A stretch of 64,000 bases of DNA, taken from assembly GCA_023101725.1 (NCBI GenBank), contig JALJCO010001305.1, positions 1-64,000 of the forward strand, read 5' to 3'. Every line of letters begins with the position of its first letter. Within the stretch, counting starts at the first letter, position 1. The DNA is from Atherinomorus stipes (lineage: Eukaryota > Chordata > Actinopteri > Atheriniformes > Atherinidae). This document shows positions 33,170 to 46,530 of this stretch, piece after piece. A model generated the notes under the pieces. The model had not been told where the DNA came from. It ran no database searches and saw nothing but the letters and a program-made list of their open reading frames with translations. Both the position numbers and the translations under genes were made by a program.

Positions 33170-33412
33170 GGTCACGAGCCCATCACAGGGCCAACACAGA
33201 AACAATCATTCAGGCTCACATTGGAAACACCAGTTACCTGACATCATGTTTTTGGACCATGAGAGGAAACTGGAGTACCTGGAGACAGCCCAAACATGCA
33301 TGGGGAAAACATGCAAACGGTACACAGATAGGCTATATCCCAGCAGAGGTTTGAACCCTCTTGCTGTGAAGAGCTGTAGTCTAATTAGAAAGCATTGATA
33401 AACCACTAAGCT
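33170..33412. repeat. Eroded common teleost interspersed repeat
   Basis: The order of phrases (gggccaacacagaaacaatc, ttggaccatgagaggaaact, gagtacctggagacagccc, gggaaaacatgcaaac, gaggtttgaaccctcttgctgtg) is that of a very common fish repeat as I recall it. No ends defined. Confidence 0.5.
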
Positions 33413-36239
33413 TTCAGGCTTTCTTGTATTTTTTTTAAGTTAAATACAGTCTGTGTAATATAGGAAATCAGGGAACTGGTGAATTTTTTTTGTATCTTAC
33501 AATTTTAGAGGTTTTCTGAGTCAACTTTGCACAGACCCTCTAATCATGATTTCACATCACATTTTCCATAAATCTGAGACTCATACAGGTCTAATTCTCC
33601 TTAGCTTTTATCTGGATGCTATGTTTCAGTGGATTGAGCTTTCGGGGCCACCGTGGAGTTTTGACTCCAACAAGGATTTTGTTTGTTAGAACAAATTCAG
33701 TGCTAAATGTTCAAAGTACCTTAATTACCCCCATGAGCTTTGTGCCACATCTGCTGCAGCTCCAACTGCTGACCGTTAGTAAGGGGGCCAATCATCTTGC
33801 CAAACTGCAGTAACTAACTTCCTGTTATTTTTAGATTGTCCTTTTCACCTCACACAGTCTGCCTCATCCCATCATGCCTCCCCCTTTCAATCCCCCCCCC
33901 CCCCCCCCCCCCACCACCACCACACACACACGCACGCACACGCACATGCGCACACAATGTGAAAAACAAGAATTTACAGTTAAGATTATTTTTCTGACTT
34001 CTTTTACCCTGACTGATGTTAGCACTGACAATGCAAAATAATATTTGCACAACACATGACAACAACCGTGCAATTCAGTGCGCTGAGGCATTGGCAGAGC
34101 TGTCTGCATTAATTTCAGGAAACATTTAATGAGCTGTAGAAAGACAAAACTGAGCAAATAAGGAAGTCATAGAAGAAGCACAGCCAGAAAACAAACAATT
34201 ACATGGTGTCCAAAGCGTGGGAGAAAGTTGACAATACTTTCATCACAAAGCCACAAAACTAAGGGGAAGTTTGTTGAGCCAGTCAACCCACGTGAAACCT
34301 ATTTAAGTGAATACATACTGTGCACAGTGTTGATATTTGGTGTGTCTGCTCTGGCATTATCACACAAGCAAACATAAAGCTCAGCACAGTGGATAAGGGG
34401 AACGGATATAAAATGCTAAAACAGAGCTTAGAAATAACCATTAATATGTGTGAAATATATTTGTTGGCACTACTCCCCATGTGGCCACTCCTAAAACAAA
34501 TTACCTAAAACTGTGGCAGGAGAATAAAAAACAGACTGAATGTAGCTGCTTTGCCAAAAAAAAAAAAAGAAAAAGTCCTTCAAATGAATAAAAGTGAACA
34601 CTTCATGTACATCGCATTATGATGCATGCACTTAAAACAATATAACAAATATCTGTAATAGCTCAAAAATGTTCATGTCCACTCAACATGTCACATTCCA
34701 TCTAACTTTTGGACATCCTTATTTTTTCACCAGAGGAAACAACAGAATGTAAACAATGGACAAAACAGTTTAATCTTTTTTTTTTTTATGTCACTGATTG
34801 TGATAATTTAAAGTGTCATTATGTTCAGACTTTGGGTTTTATTGACTTGATTTGCTTGGTGTGGTTTTGTGTCCAACTCTCCATTTAAAGTTCTAGTTAT
34901 GAAATATTTAACATAACTGTATTTTCTAATGGAAAAAAAAAAGTTCTCATGATAAAAACAAATGATTACCAACAAACCTTCTTCCATCTATAATTGCTAT
35001 ATTGGACTAAACTAGAAGCCCTGAGGTACACTAAAGGAAACCATTTGGGAGCCAAGACCCAACTCTTCTGAGGTCGCAGACTAAAAAGAACCAATTTTCC
35101 CATCGCTGTATTTCACTATGCTTAAATTTACCACGATTACTAACCTGCCAGTTCCACTTTAAATGTTACAAAGCTTTTGCGAACACAACTCGCGAGCTTT
35201 TGCCCCCTGCATCAGGATAATTTCACACATTTTTCCTCATCAGTGAAACAAGGACTTTTCCCCTCCCTCTTTTAATTACCCATTTAATTTTCTTTTTGGC
35301 TCATCAGCCTCTAACTTTCTGCACGACATTCAAGTTCATTTTCATTTTATAGTTTTGGATGCTCCTCCACACAACATCAAACAACTCCACTATTTTAATT
35401 GCCATGTCACCATTATTTATAGTGCAGGTTTCTTTTTAATGGATCTGATGTTACATTTTTCTAAGCCCTTTTTGAGACTTTGCTGATTCTTGTTTTTACT
35501 AAATTCTCGTTAAGGAAGACTTTTGTAGATAGAGTGAATACATATTCAAGTCCAGTTTTTTGGGGAGTTTATATTCAAAACCCCGACCTGGAAAACTGAG
35601 GATCCTCCTTACAAACAGGTAGGCTATACAGCGAGATTCTTAAACGTGGTGCTGTCACTGACAACACGCTTTCATCTAACTTTCACCTTTTCATATAATT
35701 TGCACATTGTTGTATTTTATCCCCACCATTTGGCAATCTCATAATGCACTGACTTTTAAAAACCCATAATTTTGATAAAAGATTGAGACTCACAGCCAAG
35801 CAGAGCTGTTTTCTCCAATGGCCTTTTGAAATTCAGCCAAGCAAAATCTCAGTTAATTAGGAGTGAACAAAGAGGAGGGAGTGAAGGAAGAACACTGAGG
35901 CTGACAGCATTTTTTTTTTTTTGCTATGGAAGAGACAAGAAGCTGTTGTGGGTGGTGGGGCTTTGGCACTCAAAACACCCATAGCTAATAATAATGACAC
36001 AGAGCAGTAGAAAGGTGAGGAATATCCCAAGTGCCCAGTAGTCACCAGTCACTGGTCAAAGTCTGTGCATCTGATACCATCGATTAAAGTAAAGCAGGGG
36101 TGTTAAAATGAAAAAGCATTAAGCAGCAATCTACATTAAGCAGCAATCTATGCCCTATTTGTAGCACTGCAAATAGAAAATATTCCAACATGACTTCATG
36201 GAATTGCATATAATATCACACAAATCCAGGCACTTTTAG

Positions 36240-36273
<34 letters not shown>

Positions 36274-36300
36274 CATTTAAAGCTTTTGAAATTACATCAA
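33413..36300. other. No gene seen; several homopolymer runs
   Basis: A poly-C run (33892-33912) followed by CCA and CA repeats to about 33955, an A run (34556-34568), T run (34780-34789) and long A run (36244-36272). No frame with a recognisable domain. Confidence 0.55.
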
Positions 36301-36308
36301 AACACCAA

Positions 36309-37671
36309 GGCCCTGATTTACAAAGAATCCAAATAAAGACAGCTAATTTATTTGCCTCGCTTATAAATAGCGTGCGCTGTCTCTTCAGCGTTTGCGGGTG
36401 ATCTACAAAGATTACACGTGCAATCTGTAACAGGCGCAGACAGCAGTATTTAAATGAGGATTTAGTGTGCGTTATTGCTGTGCCACAGAAAGTTTAGAAG
36501 AGCATGAGGTAAACTCAAATTGAAATTCATCCTGATAGAGATATTAGTTCCAGAGATATGATATGAGGCAAATAAAAAAACAGAATATAAGATAAATATG
36601 AAGAGTTCATTTGCAAGAATTGACAAACACCATTTAGAAAAACGGAGTTAACTGCTTTTGCAAATAAACTCTTTATTTACTTTTTGAATATTTTCACCAA
36701 ATCAAGCTCACATGAAGTAGAGGGTTCTAATGATGTAAAACGGAGATAGGAGGTTTGTACCCGAAAGTAACGAAAAGCAGTTACCTCCGTTTTTCCACAG
36801 TGGTGTTTGTTTTTGCAAATGAACTCTTCATATAATAACTATAAATAAAAACAATGCAGCAGGTTTCCCTGTGGTTCGTAAGAAGAGGCCAGTTTATGGA
36901 CATGAATAAGGACGTGCTGGTGAGGATGGTCTGACTGCACACTCTTTGGCACAATGCCAGGTGCTGGACCTGCGTAATTGCCCCCCACCCCACGCAAAAC
37001 CCAGTAAAAAATAGTATCAATCGTTACTGGTTATTTTCACTGAGTTTTCTGTGGGGTGGGGGCCAACTTCACGCAGGAAAGCAACCTCAGAACAGCAGCA
37101 GCAGTCGCTGCGGTGTGGAGGAGCAGGAGCTGATCTTAATTTAAAAATATGCCATTGGCAAAAAATAAAAGAAAAAGACATAATTAATGTCAGCTTTAAC
37201 TACCATGATGCTGCAGCTGCAGATGTTCTGATTCATGTCTAGAATAACCCGTGTTTAACAGTGATGTTGATTGTTATTTAATTAAATAATGAAAACTTGA
37301 CGTGTCGCCTGCACACATCATGAGAAATGATTTTGACCCGATGCTGCATGTCTGCAGTCTTGTGTGCAGCCCTCTTTCAGGCATCAGTGCGTAAATTAAA
37401 TTACCCGCAATTTTTTGCACCTGCTTTCCGTTGTTCAGTTGATGAATCACATTGCGTATGTAAAGCCGAGTTGTTTGCATAGTCTCCTCCCAATATTTTG
37501 CGCTTTCTGGCAGAAACGCCCAGATTGCATATTCATCTACAGCAGACACGCAAAATGGACAGCGGGGCTATTTCGCCCATGAACAGGCGCAAACCTGCTT
37601 TGTAAATCAGCTCCGGAGGATTATTGCGTGCATAATATAGCGCCTGTTTTAACCTTTCGTAAATCAGGGCC
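36309..37671. mobile_element. TIR DNA transposon (GGCCCTGATTTAC ends), non-autonomous
   Basis: Left end GGCCCTGATTTACAAAG; right end, in reverse, GGCCCTGATTTACGAAAG. The subterminal regions hold gcgc-containing words (aacaggcgcagac, gaacaggcgcaaac) on both sides, as expected of a long imperfect inverted structure. No transposase recognised and target duplication unclear. It carries the MITE at 36599-36830. Confidence 0.65.
36599..36830. mobile_element. MITE, TGAAGAGTT family, copy 2 (nested)
   Basis: Ends TGAAGAGTTCATTTGCAA and, in reverse, TGAAGAGTTCATTTGCAAAA, flanked by TA (…aaata and tataat). Inner sequence matches copy 1 at 30758-30959. Nested in the element at 36309-37671. Confidence 0.75.
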
Positions 37672-37679
37672 TGAGTGTT

Positions 37680-40300
37680 TAACCTTTTAGGCCCGATTAG
37701 CTCGTATTAAGGCTGAAAAAATTACACGCTTTTAATCTGCTAACAATAAGGAAATAGGATAAAAGTGTTTTTCAACTCTTGCCTTAAACTTAGACCCAAA
37801 TGTTTACAAAAGACAAAAAAAAAAAATGCTTTTTAGAGCAAATATTACTGTCTAGAAATGATTTTGTTGCTGAAGGTGATTAATGGCACCTGTATGCATA
37901 GAATCAGTGTTCTCATTAGGAATCCCCCAAATCTCTGTTTTATTGCAATTCACCCATGCATAAGAACAGACACAGTTTTAGACATTAGAACTACATTCTC
38001 CCAAGATGATCCCTATAACATGCCTATGAACTTTATTATTGTGGAGGAATTCTTAATTTACTTATTTATCTTTTGGATTATTACTTTTTTCTGAAGTAGG
38101 TTAAGGGAAGGTTAAAAGAGGACAGTGTTTTCCTCCTGCAGTACACAATTTGAAATGAGATTACAAAACCATGAAACTACAAAACCATGTAGTAATAACA
38201 CATGACATGACTTGCTGTGCAACACCTACACCTTTTATGAGAAGATGCTGAATATTTTGCAAGAATAATGATCGTCATTCTTTACAGTAATAAATCAATA
38301 TTTTAAGTAGAATTATGATGACACAAACTTACACCTTGTCATGTAAGTGGTCTACTTAATGTGCTCTTCATTATATTTAGGGCAATAAAATCGATTAAAT
38401 TATAATAATGAAAAGATGTTTGAACAGTGCAGGTGATTAAAAATACAGTGAAAAAAGCAAATTCATTGTTTGACAGATGCAGAACAAATCATATTTAATA
38501 CAGAATGCCACTAATCAATCAAAATACAATTGACAGTGCTAAAAGAAATGAGAGTGAGCTTAACAAAAGTGCAGCATCACATAGATTTCCAGGATGAGGA
38601 AAAAAGAAAACCTGCTGTATAATTAGTTGTGGTGGAGCGAGATTTATGTGATGGGATACTGTCCCGGAGTGTGGGGACAGCAACCATGAAAGCTTGATCA
38701 CCTTTGGTTTTTGAAGCATGCAGGAAGGACAAGAAGTAATAATTGGAATGAAAACCTGAATGACGTGGTCCTGGAAAGAGGGGCTGACATGTCAACATAC
38801 CATGCAGTTAAACCATGTAGGGCATTAAAAAAAAAAAAAAAAATCAAGATCAATCCTTAATCTTACTTGTGTAGCTTCCACTGAAATGGTACTTTTGTGT
38901 ACCAGTTTGAAGTCTGACTGTTCCATTTTAAACTGAATATGGTGATGAAGGATGGACTGAGTTAGCCCCAAAAACATTAATAACCCAACAAGGAGATAAA
39001 AGCACGGGTTTCAGGGATTTAGCCCTTGTGAGATAAAGATGGTTATAATTACCAAGCTGATAAAAACTGCCTTTCTCAACACTGTAGACTTTGTTAAAAT
39101 TTGAAGAAGTTTCCAGGGAAATACAACACTTTTTACAGTATCATCAACTTTGAAATAGGGCCACGTTTACTGATGGAGTCTTTATTTGTATTTATTTTGA
39201 AGCAGTATTTGTTTATAAAAATGGTCATTGTTCTCTAAATATGTGATCTCTTCATCCTGTACCCTAACAGTAAATACAGTCAGCCATGATTCTGCCAGGT
39301 TCTACTGAAACTAACGTGCTATAGTTCCCCAGACATGCAAGTTATCCAATAACATAAGAACTGGGTTTGTTTTCTCTTTTTTTTGCTGAGAATTTCTTTG
39401 ATTTATGTCCTTTTTTCACCCTCCTCTAGGTTGAGAATGATAGAGGCTGCCATAGAAATAATTAATGAGGGCTTTAATAGCATTTTGAATGAAATGTTGG
39501 CTGATCTAGTTGTTCACTGAGGAGTTTCCAGGCAAGAGCCAAATCTAGATCCTGGAAAGGAATTAAATCTTTAATATTTCTGATGGGGATTGGATGAAAA
39601 AGAGCATGCCTCAATCATGGTGTGAATGCTAAAGTTAATAGCTCTCCAGTGGATCTATTACTATTTGGACAGTAAGAAAATTGAGATTCTTTTTTTTACG
39701 CCTTTTTTATGCGATCAGTGGATTTGACATGAATCAATATTACTGATGGGTAAACTGTCCTGATTAATGTAATTAAACTAAAAAGATTAGACAATTGCAT
39801 AGATTATTTACACTGTCAATCTTTTCATATCCGCAAGTGGATGTACACTCGCTACAGCTGATTTGATTACATGTTTTGGGGGCATTGTGCATTTGTTCTG
39901 TTGATCTTTTCTGAAAGCAGAAAGCTCAAAACACTTATCCATTTTACTATGTCTATAATAAATACACCTAAGTGACCCACTTCCAACACAGGAATACCTC
40001 CCCAAATTCCAACAATGTTTGATAGAAGATGTGGAATTCTGTGGGTCATGAGTCTCTCCTTTACTTCCCTAAAGCTTTTCCTCCCCATTATTCTTGATGT
40101 TTTTCCTGGTTTCATTTTTCCAAATAGTTTTGTTTCAGAATTTTCAGCTTTTTAAAATGCTCTCAAGCTAAATCTTACTTAGAATTTGTTGTCTGGAGTG
40201 TTGCTAATAAGTTTCCAACAGGTTTGTTTGATATTTTATGGTTTAATGATGACCTCTGTCTTTTGCAACAATACATTTCTGGAGCGCTTATTGAGTGTTT
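37680..40300. other. No gene seen
   Basis: AT-rich sequence with A runs at 37816-37826 and 38827-38843. No recognised domain or bounded repeat. Confidence 0.5.
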
Positions 40301-40454
40301 CCATGAAAAGAGATGGTACCAAATGGAAATTTGGCACCTGGAAACAATTGTACAGATGCAGGCATGAAAAAGTTCCCCTTTCTGCCGACTACCAGCCACT
40401 TACCAGCGACTTGTGTGCTTATTCAATCGCACAGAGGAACGCCTGTGTGCCCAG

Positions 40455-41110
40455 GGCATAGACTGTATATAATTACTGGACGTAGCTTCCGGTCTCTTCT
40501 GAATAGAGAAATGTGAAGCCAGTTGGGCGTGTCTTAACGTCGCCATCTTGCCGTGTCACGTACGTCGTCACTCCAGGAAAATCCTAAAATGGGCACAGCG
40601 CGGCCGCGGGGCAAATGATTGACAGCTGACGTACTGTGGGCTAAACGCTAACTGAGCTAACACGAAACTAAGAGGAGCTAACAAAGATAAGGCTCCTAAG
40701 CGGCATGGTTAAGGTAAGACATGCTTAGACTTGCAATTCGCTGACTAAACACCGCCGTTGTGCGACTGTAACAAACTGAGACCTTATTAAGAGCAAAGAA
40801 GGAGCTAACTAGGAGCCTCCGGTCGGCAGGCGGAGCTTCCGGTCTGTCATAAGGACACGCCCTTAATTATGTGTAATTTGAAGAATAAATAACATCTAAA
40901 CGAATGAGTTATAAAAAAATTCACCCCCCTCACAGTTGACATGAAGGTAAACTTGACCTAATAAACCTAAAATGATTTTTTGAACCAGGCTGTAAACCTG
41001 TTTATTTCTGCTGTGAAGTTGGCGTTTTTAACATGGGAGTCTATGGGGATTTGCTCGCTCTTGGAGCCAGCCCCTAGCGGATGAAGGGAGGATTACACTA
41101 TTTGCACAAG
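40455..41110. repeat. Common fish interspersed repeat, family unassigned
   Basis: Starts with catagactgtatataattac and holds the phrases ggacgtagcttccggtc, acatgggagtctatgggga and ggagccagcccctagcgg, which I recall as a frequent teleost repeat. It also holds ATGGTTAAG/gtaagac at 40704, a start codon beside a donor-like site, possibly a relic first exon of the autonomous relative. Confidence 0.45.
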
Positions 41111-41294
41111 CAAGCGAGCTTCACTGTTCTGAGGCGGAGTTTGCCCCTTGGCCCAGGGGAAACGATTTCAGAGCATAAATGAATGCCCGGAACAAGGACG
41201 TTTCCACACGCCAAGTTTGGACACCGTGCATGATGACGTATTCGTGAGACAAATCTTTCAGCCAGTGATAGTGCAGTAATAGTGCACTATTACT

Positions 41295-42032
41295 TAGGGC
41301 TGGACGATATAGAAAAAAAGATAATCGTATCGATCGAAAAAAAAAATCTGTATCGATCGATATCAACATTTATAAAAAAAAAAAAAAAAAAAAAAATAAG
41401 AAGCTATTTTCAAATTAAAAGCTATTTTAGGTGCAGCCCTGGCCATTTAAGTTTTTGCTGAATAACCTACTCATAATAAAGATCACACTAAAGCCGTTTT
41501 CAGACTTCCGCCCACTCTTTAAACTGACTCGTCTTTTCAAACATGCTGCTTCCTTGCAAACTTATCGTGTCCCGGTGCTTTCATTCATCAGGAAATGTTG
41601 CGGAAAAGTCAGAACAGCCCCGCTCTCCCTTCAACTCTGTCCAGAACATTTTCTTGTGCTTTTAGCCAAAACAACGTGCCGCAACATTTCTGCTCTTGTG
41701 ACATGTAGAGCAGCCGGTACATGTCCGCTACATCCCCGAGGTAAAAGAGCGGTATGCATGTCTGAATGCAGCGTTATAAAGGACAGTTCACAATATTACC
41801 GCTTTCCAGTGGAAGTCTGAAAGTAGCATAACACTGAATTCCAGTTCAGCCTTTGCCTGGGTCTGCGTTTGTGATTGGTTGGCGGAAGGAGTGACTGTAG
41901 TTTCATGCTACCTGATAGGCTACAGCGGAAAACTGTGCTTCTATATTGAACTTTTATTGACCCTCTTTTTTTTATATTGAAAAAACCTGTATTGATCGAT
42001 ATATATTGATATTGAATTATCGTCCAGCCCTA
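41295..42032. mobile_element. hAT-type element (TAGGGCTGGACGATAT ends)
   Basis: Starts TAGGGCTGGACGATATAG and ends with TATCGTCCAGCCCTA. Exact 8-bp duplication ctattact at 41287-41294 and 42033-42040. The subterminal regions hold tatcgatcgatat-type words. A 129-codon plus frame (41431-41820) has no recognisable domain. 738 bp, non-autonomous. Confidence 0.92.
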
Positions 42033-42099
42033 CTATTACTGCACCACTTCTGGCAGAAAAAGGCGGAACTTTTTCATGCACGCATCTGTACACTGTACT

Positions 42100-44655
42100 G
42101 AATAACTGACAAACCAATGATTTTGAGCTACTGTAGGATTGGAAACTTCCAACTTGCACTAAAGCAATCCATTTATAGCCGAATATAGAAACAAATGTTT
42201 GAGGTGTATTTCTGACACAGACACATTTCTCCTACCATTTCTGGTATTTGTCTGTGTTAAGAGTTGCCATCTTTGGGTGGGTTTGACATCAACCCATGTC
42301 TGAGCTTTGTGGCATCATGACTGAAAATATAAAATCCCACAGGGAAAATGGTGGAATTGTTATTTGTGCTTTAAACCATAGCTGCAGCAAAACAAGTTGT
42401 AATTTGATGTTTTTCTGTCTGATTTCTTGCATCCTTACGCCTTTCACTTCCTGGTATAGCTGTTAAGAACTCTGGAGGAAGACCAAGTATGACAAGTTGC
42501 ATTCAGAATTGGGTACCAGTACTTACAAACCTTTTAAATCAAATTTAAAAGCCTGCACACTCATATCTTGATCACTTCATTCACTTCACATGCAAACATT
42601 AAGAAAACTGCAGACCATTTACAAATCAAAGAAAAAACTTGATGTGAAACTGGCAGTTTATGGAAAAGCTGACATTTCAGTCTGACGTACTTCATACTGT
42701 TTAAATCCTACCTTTAACATCAACAAAGCATTTTTAGGTCTTTCCAGAGGTTGTTAAAAAGTAAAGCTGACAGTTTCCCACACTGCCCTGCTTTTGAAGC
42801 ATGTTTGGCATTGTCAAATTATAGCACATCATTTGAAAGTTACTCTATTTCATGCTCTTGATGTGAATAGACAAGCTGGTCCATAGAAATTATTGCTCAG
42901 ATGTCAAAAATGATAGTCCATCTTCAACATAAATGGAAGTGTAATGTTTAGCTTTAAGGGAAAGAACTGTCAAAGTGCCCCTTTGAGTGTGTTGCTCTGA
43001 ATCTCGTCAAATGTTTCTTACCGCAACACCAAAGAAAGAGATTGGCTGCAAAGCAAACTTTCTGAAGCCCATTACACAGCAGAGGCAGCAGCCAAGTGTT
43101 TTCTTCTATTGTCTCTTGAATAATGAGACACAGCGGGCTAGCTGAACTCAAAAGCAACTTTCACCTTCAGTGTGGCTTTGAGGGGATGGACATTTATCAC
43201 AATCAGTCTCCAAAAGGCTCTTCTGCTTATTCACACATTATCTTAATTAAGATTTTACGAGAGGTCATTTCTCTTACTCTGCCACTTAAGGAAGTGCACA
43301 CCAGACATGGAAAGAGGAAAACAAATCATATTTATTATCTCTGTTAACATATCGAGATTCACAGTACATCATGTATAGCCTTAAAATTGTTTAGTGAGAT
43401 ATTTTAAAACTGTAAAGCTAATTGATATTTTTTGTGTTAGCAGCAAGATTCCGCCAAGTGCAGCATCAGACATACAGCCATGCATAAATACTTAAAAGGT
43501 GCATTTATAGTTTATGAAGTCTTGGTGGCCAATTAGTTTACATCTTTAGTCCACAGGGATGGCTTTACTTAATGTTGGCACGCGCAGTGTGTGATTCTCT
43601 CCCGTTTCCAGCTGCCAAGATCAGAGGACCTTTCATGTTGCTGAAATGCAAGAACAATACTGTCACAATGACAAAACAACATTTTCTTTCTTTATACAGT
43701 TCAATAATTTCATTTAGCATTACTTCACGATGACTGTTGTGATTCTCAGACAGTAATTTCTGCACATCCTTTGATCCATATGAGCAGTTGGTGTGTTGAT
43801 CCAGTACATTTTTAATACGCTGGTAGTTAAGGGAGGCGCTCTGCAGTTACCAGCCTACAAAAAGAAGAGATGATGTGTTACTTTGCATGACAAATTTATT
43901 GCTCATTCCACTCCAAAGGGCGACATTACACAGTGACAGCATACAGGCGCTGGCTTTGAGCTCAGCTGCAGCTGTGCTTCCTGGCTGTGCTGGATAAATC
44001 TGTGTTTGTGGCTATGGTTACTGCTCAGACTTGGGCTCCATTTGTGGTTTGCTTCATGCTGCTATGGGCATGTCAAGCTGAACTATAGCTATCCGAACCT
44101 ATAGTGGTTCTTTGACAGATGTAACAATAAACCACAGAAGCTCAGGAATGCAATAGGTTTTGTTTTTATGTCTGAGTGAAGTGCCTCAGCAGTGGTTGGT
44201 GAGGGAGTTGGTTCATTAGCTACTCAAGTTATTTTTCTAACTGCACTGAGAGTATGGAGGGTACGCCAACCTGCCGTCTGTTCATAACCACCAATAATAT
44301 GAAAATATAAAACACTGTGGTGCTAGGAACTTGATGTCAACATCAGCAGGATATGATTAACACTTCCATAACATTTAGCAGGTAATATCTACAGGATTTA
44401 CTATCCAAATTTAATGAATATGCTAAAATGCATGAACCTCTAGTCGTGTCAGGCTTAAAGCAGCTCTAAAAACTATTATATTACCCAACATAAAATACTA
44501 AAACTCTTTCAGCCAGCTTTGTTTAAACATGGCAGTATTGGGCTGACAAAGGGGCTCAAGAAACGTCTAATTAAAGGCAGTAGGAGATCCTAGAAAAACG
44601 GCTCAAGTAAGTTACATTTTCAAGGAGTCATCACCCGGAAATCCCACTTTTTCAT
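42100..44655. other. No gene seen
   Basis: About 2.5 kb of unremarkable sequence without bounded repeats or recognised frames. Confidence 0.5.
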
Positions 44656-45004
44656 GTTAAAACTAGGGATGGGCATTTTCAGTAATTTCAATATTCAAGT
44701 ACTCCAATAACTTTATGAACGAGTACTCGATTACTCGCAAATTGTAGATTATACATAGCTTATTTTAATGTAAAAAAAGAGAGAGACGGACTTCCCATGT
44801 TGGACATGGACCTCCGGCTACTGTTTGGCTGATACGATGAGCCGTGAATAATGCGGTCGACTTAATGATGATGAAAAAAAAAAAAAAAAAAGGCTAAGTT
44901 AACAAAATACTACAAGTAACCATCCATACCTTAGGGCTTTTTAGTAGACATGAAGTGAATTTATTTACTTATTCTTGTTTAAAAAGATGAGCATATCAAC
45001 ATGT

Positions 45005-46526
45005 TCAGGCGACAGCCGAGTGCGGAGACGATTTAAAATTAGCCATAGAGAACACTCTTTTAGCCGGTACTGAGGTAGCAGGTATGCTCGGGTACTGTTT
45101 CGCTAGCACACTGAGTTTTCTGTACCTGGTCTTGTTGCATTGCCACCACTGCAGGGGTTTTTGGTCGGGTGGGATGCAGGGCTCCTTGAAGTACTGATCC
45201 AACTCGTTGTGATCAACCTCGGGACCGGCTGTGCAGTAATCCTCTCCTAGCAATGTGTCAAGTGTGGCGGCACTTGCGATTTGGGACTGGGAGGATGCTT
45301 GGCAGTGTTCGTCTGTGTGAGGCAGGGCATCACCATCACCGGAGGACTGGGATGTTCTTGGAAGCTCTCATAAATTTCAGTCAGTCTTTCCTGGACGGAC
45401 ACACGAATGGCTGGCTCGAGGAAACGGAGATGCTTATGCCTGGGATCCAGAGCAGGGGCAATAAGTGCTGCGCTGCCTGCGAAAAATAAATTGTAGCTAT
45501 TAAAGTTGGTGTCTAAATGTCCATAATTCCATTAGATTACAAATAATGTTATTTATGGGTGTTTAAGGGATCAAATTATTACCAGGGTTAGTTGTGCTGT
45601 TGGGGGACGCACGCTTTCTCAGGGAGTTGGCCACTGTGGTTTTAAATTCACCTTGGCTGACTCTCCATCTTGAGGCTTTAGATGCCTGGACAGGAGGCTG
45701 GAGGTGACTGCATGCACCATGGAGATGCAGACATGGGATTCACTACACATGGCTGTTGTTCCACACTGCAAAGAGTGAAGTGCAGGCAAGATATCCTCAA
45801 GTGTCTGCCAGCTGTCAGTCAATTCAAAGGTTCTGGCATTGGTGAGCTTGGGAGTGTGCCTGTCAGAAAGGGTCGCTGATACAGCCCATCTTTGTTCCAA
45901 AAGCCGCTCAAACATTTCATACACCGAGTTTCACCTAGTGCGGATGTACTGGATCAGCTTGTGGTTCGGAAGGTTCTGCCCTGCCTGCTTACCCTTTAGG
46001 GCAGCTGTTTCTACTGTGCTGTGGTGGAAATGAGCCACTAGCCTGCTACATGCGCCAACGAGCCGATTCACACTTGTGACCTTGAAGCCATCATTTATTG
46101 CAAGCTGGAGAGTGTGTGCAAAGCACGGGACCAATTCCCACTCAAGGAGATGCTCGTTTGCCACCACCATATTGCTGGCGTTATCGTGCACACAGGCACA
46201 CACCTTCCCCACCACGCTCCACTCCCCGGCAGCTGCTTTAAGGTGGTCTATGTTTTCTGTGGATCAGTACGACGTGTCTGTAGGACAGCGGTCTTCAGCT
46301 ACCAGTTCTGGATGAAATGATAAGTGATGGTAATATACGACTCCGTGGTCAGAGCTGTCCATAAATCTAGCTACCTTGGCAACACGTTACAAATCAGCCC
46401 TCAATTCTGCTTCACTCTCCTCGTACATCTTTTCCACACTAGTAGCTGTTGTTCGCCGTGATGGTGGCTTGTATTCCAGCTCGACAAACGCCATTAACTC
46501 GCGGAAGCCTTCTCTTTCCACAAAAC
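45005..46526 (-). pseudogene. hAT transposase, central and C-terminal parts (broken)
   Basis: Read on the minus strand. 46526-46320 gives the ILPLSFVEREGFRELMAF block of BED-type hAT transposases. 46215-45931 gives CVHDNASNMVVANEHL, then VPCFAHTLQLAINDGFK, and 45924-45619 continues with MFERLLEQRWAVSATLSD. 45253-45005 gives NELDQYFKEPCIP and YPSIPATSVPAKRVFS, the hAT C-terminal dimerisation domain. Stops (for example just upstream of 45924, and near 46395) and frameshifts break it. The protein would have cut and pasted the element at 44664-52483. Its N-terminal BED finger lies at 52272-52392, separated by two insertions. Dead. Confidence 0.85.
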
Positions 46527-46530
46527 TTAA

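Larger units (their letters stand above)
40350..42092. repeat. Inverted repeat pair bracketing an old repeat complex
   Basis: gtacagatgcaggcatgaaa and onward (40350-40387) is inverted at 42051-42092 (…ttttcatgcacgcatctgta) with a few mismatches and an indel. The enclosed DNA includes the repeat at 40455-41110 and the hAT element at 41295-42032. The pair may be the TIR of a larger element or two copies of a small repeat. Confidence 0.4.

Noticed and set aside
41431..41820. 129-codon frame inside a hAT element as a transposase
   Set aside because: No hAT motifs (no BED finger, no dimerisation block), and the element is only 738 bp.
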